From: Bacteroidota bacterium
GTDB lineage: Bacteria; Bacteroidota; Bacteroidia; Bacteroidales; Porphyromonadaceae
Reading direction: 5' to 3'
Length of the DNA: 8,318 nt
Assembly (NCBI GenBank): GCA_023388555.1
Contig: JAEWGA010000014.1
Coordinates: 1 to 8,318 of the forward strand
The position numbers and the translations under genes are program-made. Below the pieces are notes generated by a model. It had not been told where the DNA came from and ran no database searches. It saw only the letters and a list, made by a program, of their open reading frames with translations. Each line of letters opens with the position of its first letter. Position 1 is the first letter of the stretch. Of the stretch, positions 7,018-8,318 are shown one piece after another.

Positions 7018-7368
7018 ATGGAAAACAAAAGAAATACTGTGCCCATGAGCACCGTTACCCGAGACCTCAACGAGTTTAGAGAAAAAACTGGTAACCTCTA
7101 CGAGACCGTTGTTATTATGTCCAAACGGGCAAACCAAATAGCCCAAAACATGAAAAAAGACCTGGAAGAAAAACTCCAAGAATTCTCTTCCTACAGCGAC
7201 AACTTAGAGGAAGTAAATGAAAACGAGGAGCAAATAGAACTCTCCAGGCATTATGAAAAGCTCCCCAAACCAACCCTAATAGCCGCAAAGGAATTACAAA
7301 ACGACGAAATTTACTTCCGGAACCCTAACAAACGAACGGAAGAAGAGGTGGCTAACGATGACTTCTAA
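7018..7368 (+). CDS. rpoZ: RNA polymerase omega/Rpb6-family subunit
   Basis: This 116-residue protein belongs to the Bacteroidota form of the omega/Rpb6 family, which binds the beta' C-terminus and aids RNA polymerase assembly. Recognisable parts are TRDLNEF near residues 14-20, GNLYETVVIMSKRANQIA at 25-42 (the omega core helix), a charged linker, and YEKLPKPTLIAAKEL at 79-93, which resembles the Rpb6 segment ending in an acidic-Leu motif. The tail is acidic and polar. The start ATG at 7018 agrees with the usual N-terminal length; a second ATG at 7045 would remove nine variable residues. It lies 23 bases after bamD and nine bases before the DUF4293 gene, and no promoter-like box is seen between them. 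The neighbours are typical for Bacteroidota. Confidence 0.9.
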   Translation: MENKRNTVPMSTVTRDLNEFREKTGNLYETVVIMSKRANQIAQNMKKDLEEKLQEFSSYSDNLEEVNENEEQIELSRHYEKLPKPTLIAAKELQNDEIYFRNPNKRTEEEVANDDF

Positions 7369-7377
7369 ACAGCACCC

Positions 7378-7851
7378 ATGATACAACGCAAGCAAACCGT
7401 ATACTTATTGCTCTCGAGTGTACTAATGTTATTGCTGCCATTCCTGGACAGCTTTTCGGTAATTACCTCCGATAACGTATACAACCTTAACAGTTTAGGC
7501 TTCTATAACTCCTCCTTGGGTGTAGAAAATTTATACCAACCCACTTGGGGCTTGTTTGGGCTTAATGTAGCGGTAATACTTTTACCCCTAATTACAATAT
7601 TCTTGTACAAACTAAGGGTGCTTCAAATGCGACTAACAATTTTTAGTCTGCTCCTAAAAATTGGCCTACTTGCACTGGGGGCATTTTATATTTACATGTT
7701 TAAAGAAGCCCACCCAAAAACAGTTTCAATGTACGCAACACCTTGGATTGTACTACCAGTTATAAGCATAGTGTTTGATGCCCTTGCCCACAGAGGTATA
7801 GCCATTGACGAACGCTTGATTCAATACCTAAACAGTGGACGACTAAGGTAA
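7378..7851 (+). CDS. DUF4293 family membrane protein
   Basis: This 157-residue inner-membrane protein has four predicted membrane segments, at about residues 8-28, 57-77, 85-107 and 118-138. The N-terminus MIQRKQTVYLLL and the C-terminal DALAHRGIAIDERLIQYL followed by a short basic tail fit the DUF4293 family of Bacteroidota, whose function is unknown. A loop of about 28 residues between segments 1 and 2 probably faces the periplasm, by the positive-inside rule (basic residues at 4-5, 78-80 and 85 and in the tail). The ATG is nine bases after the omega stop, so the gene is almost certainly in the bamD-rpoZ transcript. A strong terminator follows 17 bases after its stop, so it is the last gene of that unit. 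Confidence 0.87.
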   Translation: MIQRKQTVYLLLSSVLMLLLPFLDSFSVITSDNVYNLNSLGFYNSSLGVENLYQPTWGLFGLNVAVILLPLITIFLYKLRVLQMRLTIFSLLLKIGLLALGAFYIYMFKEAHPKTVSMYATPWIVLPVISIVFDALAHRGIAIDERLIQYLNSGRLR

Positions 7852-7868
7852 GCCACCATAAACAAAAA

Positions 7869-7920
7869 AAGCGAGCAGGGGCATTCAGGCGTAAGCTGAA
7901 ATGTCCCTGCTCGCTTCTTT
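7869..7920 (+). terminator. Strong intrinsic terminator after the bamD-rpoZ-DUF4293 unit
   Basis: AAGCGAGCAGGG (7869-7880) pairs with CCCTGCTCGCTT (7905-7916) in 12 perfect pairs. The stem continues through a G-T wobble and CATT/AATG, then CAG/CTG with one bulged A, up to a loop of about seven bases containing GTAA. CTTT follows. The A-run before the stem makes it possibly active in both directions. Confidence 0.88.
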
Positions 7921-7923
7921 ATA

Positions 7924-7948
7924 TAATGTATACACACTACATACATTA
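7924..7948. repeat. 8-bp inverted repeat with 9-base spacer
   Basis: TAATGTAT (7924-7931) and ATACATTA (7941-7948) are perfect inverted copies separated by nine bases. This form is compatible with a protein-binding site or a weak hairpin. It lies just after the DUF4293 terminator and no gene within about 180 bases explains it. AT-rich sequence gives such repeats by chance fairly often. Confidence 0.35.
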
Positions 7949-7949
7949 A

Positions 7950-8001
7950 TACAAGCTGAAAAAAAAGAACTACACCATGATAGTGTAAGCGTTACAAGCT
8001 G
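7950..8001. repeat. Pair of 9-bp direct repeats in noncoding DNA
   Basis: TACAAGCTG occurs at 7950-7958 and again at 7993-8001, 43 bases apart start to start. Between the copies TACAC (7971-7975) and GTGTA (7983-7987) can form a small hairpin. Apart from these repeats I see nothing recognisable in about 7922-8059: no protein-like frame, no tRNA fold and no TAnnTTTG box. Confidence 0.4.
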
Positions 8002-8059
8002 CTCCCGTAAAATTTAGCTATGAAGAAGCATATGGTACGCTGTTTTGCTTTCCCTACTA

Positions 8060-8090
8060 TTGTATATATATAAATGATTTATTACCTTTG
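8060..8090 (+). promoter_or_regulatory. Promoter for tRNA-Ser (TTG-N20-TACCTTTG)
   Basis: TTG at 8060-8062 is followed after 20 bases by TACCTTTG at 8083-8090, a good Bacteroidota promoter. The spacer is very AT-rich (TATATATATAA). Transcription would begin at about 8095-8098, exactly where the leader hairpin starts. Confidence 0.8.
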
Positions 8091-8096
8091 CAGAGC

Positions 8097-8134
8097 AATT
8101 CCACAGAGGACGCCTGTTAGGTGCCTACGGAATT
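8097..8134 (+). other. Structured leader of tRNA-Ser
   Basis: AATTCC (8097-8102) pairs with GGAATT (8129-8134). Inside, AGG (8107-8109) pairs with CCT (8124-8126), and CGCCT (8111-8115) pairs with AGGTG (8119-8123, one wobble) around a GTT loop. The structure fills the whole leader from the expected transcription start to one base before the mature tRNA. It includes ACAGAGG, shared with the tRNA-Val leader. The pairing is seen; the function is unknown. Confidence 0.6.
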
Positions 8135-8135
8135 A

Positions 8136-8220
8136 GGAGAGATGGCAGAGTGGTCGATTGCGGCGGTCTTGAAAACCGTTGAGGTGAGAGCCTCCGGGGG
8201 TTCGAATCCCTCTCTCTCCG
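8136..8220 (+). tRNA. tRNA-Ser (anticodon TGA)
   Basis: The acceptor stem GGAGAGA/TCTCTCC (8136-8142 with 8213-8219) has seven perfect pairs. The anticodon stem GCGGT/ACCGT (8163-8167 with 8175-8179) carries the loop CTTGAAA with anticodon TGA at 8170-8172, reading UCA and related serine codons. A long variable arm, GAGG/CCTC (8181-8184 with 8191-8194), is the hallmark of tRNA-Ser. The T arm GGGGG/CCCTC surrounds TTCGAAT. The discriminator is G at 8220, as serine tRNAs require, and CCA is not encoded (CTGG follows). Confidence 0.97.
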
Positions 8221-8267
8221 CTGGAAGTACTCTGAAATTCAAAGTAAATAAAATTTCAAAAAACAGT

Positions 8268-8306
8268 AAGTGTCGTAACTTCAGCGAGTTACGACACTTT
8301 TATTTT
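8268..8306 (+). terminator. Intrinsic terminator after tRNA-Ser
   Basis: AAGTGTCGTAACT (8268-8280) and AGTTACGACACTT (8287-8299) form a perfect 13-pair stem with the six-base loop TCAGCG, followed by TTATTTT. It ends the tRNA-Ser transcript, about 50 bases after the mature end. A weaker AT-only dyad (TGAAATT at 8233-8239 with AATTTCA at 8252-8258) lies between the tRNA and this terminator. Confidence 0.9.
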
Positions 8307-8318
8307 ATGCTTTCATAT

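Noticed and set aside
8020..8073. 17-codon open frame (MKKHMVRCFAF...) upstream of tRNA-Ser
   Set aside because: It runs through the tRNA-Ser -33 element and has no promoter box of its own; this length arises easily by chance.
8233..8258. Inverted repeat TGAAATT/AATTTCA after tRNA-Ser as a terminator
   Set aside because: The stem is almost all A-T with a 12-base loop and no T-run; the 13-pair stem at 8268-8299 is the better terminator.
1..8318. Mobile elements, CRISPR array, defence or toxin-antitoxin system
   Set aside because: No transposase, integrase, regularly spaced repeats, terminal inverted repeats or paired small toxin/antitoxin genes are seen; all sizeable genes are core housekeeping genes or their neighbours.

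Overview
The window looks like a housekeeping stretch of a Bacteroidota chromosome, most likely order Bacteroidales. The evidence is: promoter-like boxes of the Bacteroidota form TAnnTTTG ahead of several transcription units; start codons without a clear Shine-Dalgarno sequence; an omega/Rpb6 subunit, a DUF4293 membrane protein and a BamD lipoprotein of the type seen in this phylum; and tRNA genes that do not encode the 3' CCA. All genes lie on the + strand.

Layout from left to right. (1) valS (valyl-tRNA synthetase) is followed after 23 bases by an acidic protein of unknown function, probably in the same transcript. (2) A tRNA-Thr(CGT) gene has its own -7 box, a leader hairpin and a strong terminator. 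(3) An FMN-dependent enzyme of the nitronate monooxygenase/FabK family, recF and a small DUF721 (DciA-like) gene are packed tightly, with recF and the DUF721 gene overlapping at ATGA. (4) A tRNA-Val(TAC) gene has a well-formed promoter, a leader hairpin and a long two-part terminator hairpin. (5) bamD, rpoZ-like omega and a DUF4293 membrane protein form a second tight cluster that ends in a strong hairpin terminator. (6) About 160 noncoding bases with short repeats lead to a tRNA-Ser(TGA) gene with a good promoter, a structured leader and a perfect 13-bp terminator stem.

The functions are core ones: tRNA charging, three tRNAs, recombination repair and replication loading (RecF, DUF721), outer-membrane protein assembly (BamD) and RNA polymerase assembly (omega). 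I see no phage, IS element, CRISPR array, toxin-antitoxin pair or defence system, and nothing that clearly amounts to a new biological system. The most interesting unexplained pattern is that all three tRNA genes have a hairpin between promoter and mature 5' end, and that the Val and Ser leaders share a promoter-plus-leader sequence block.
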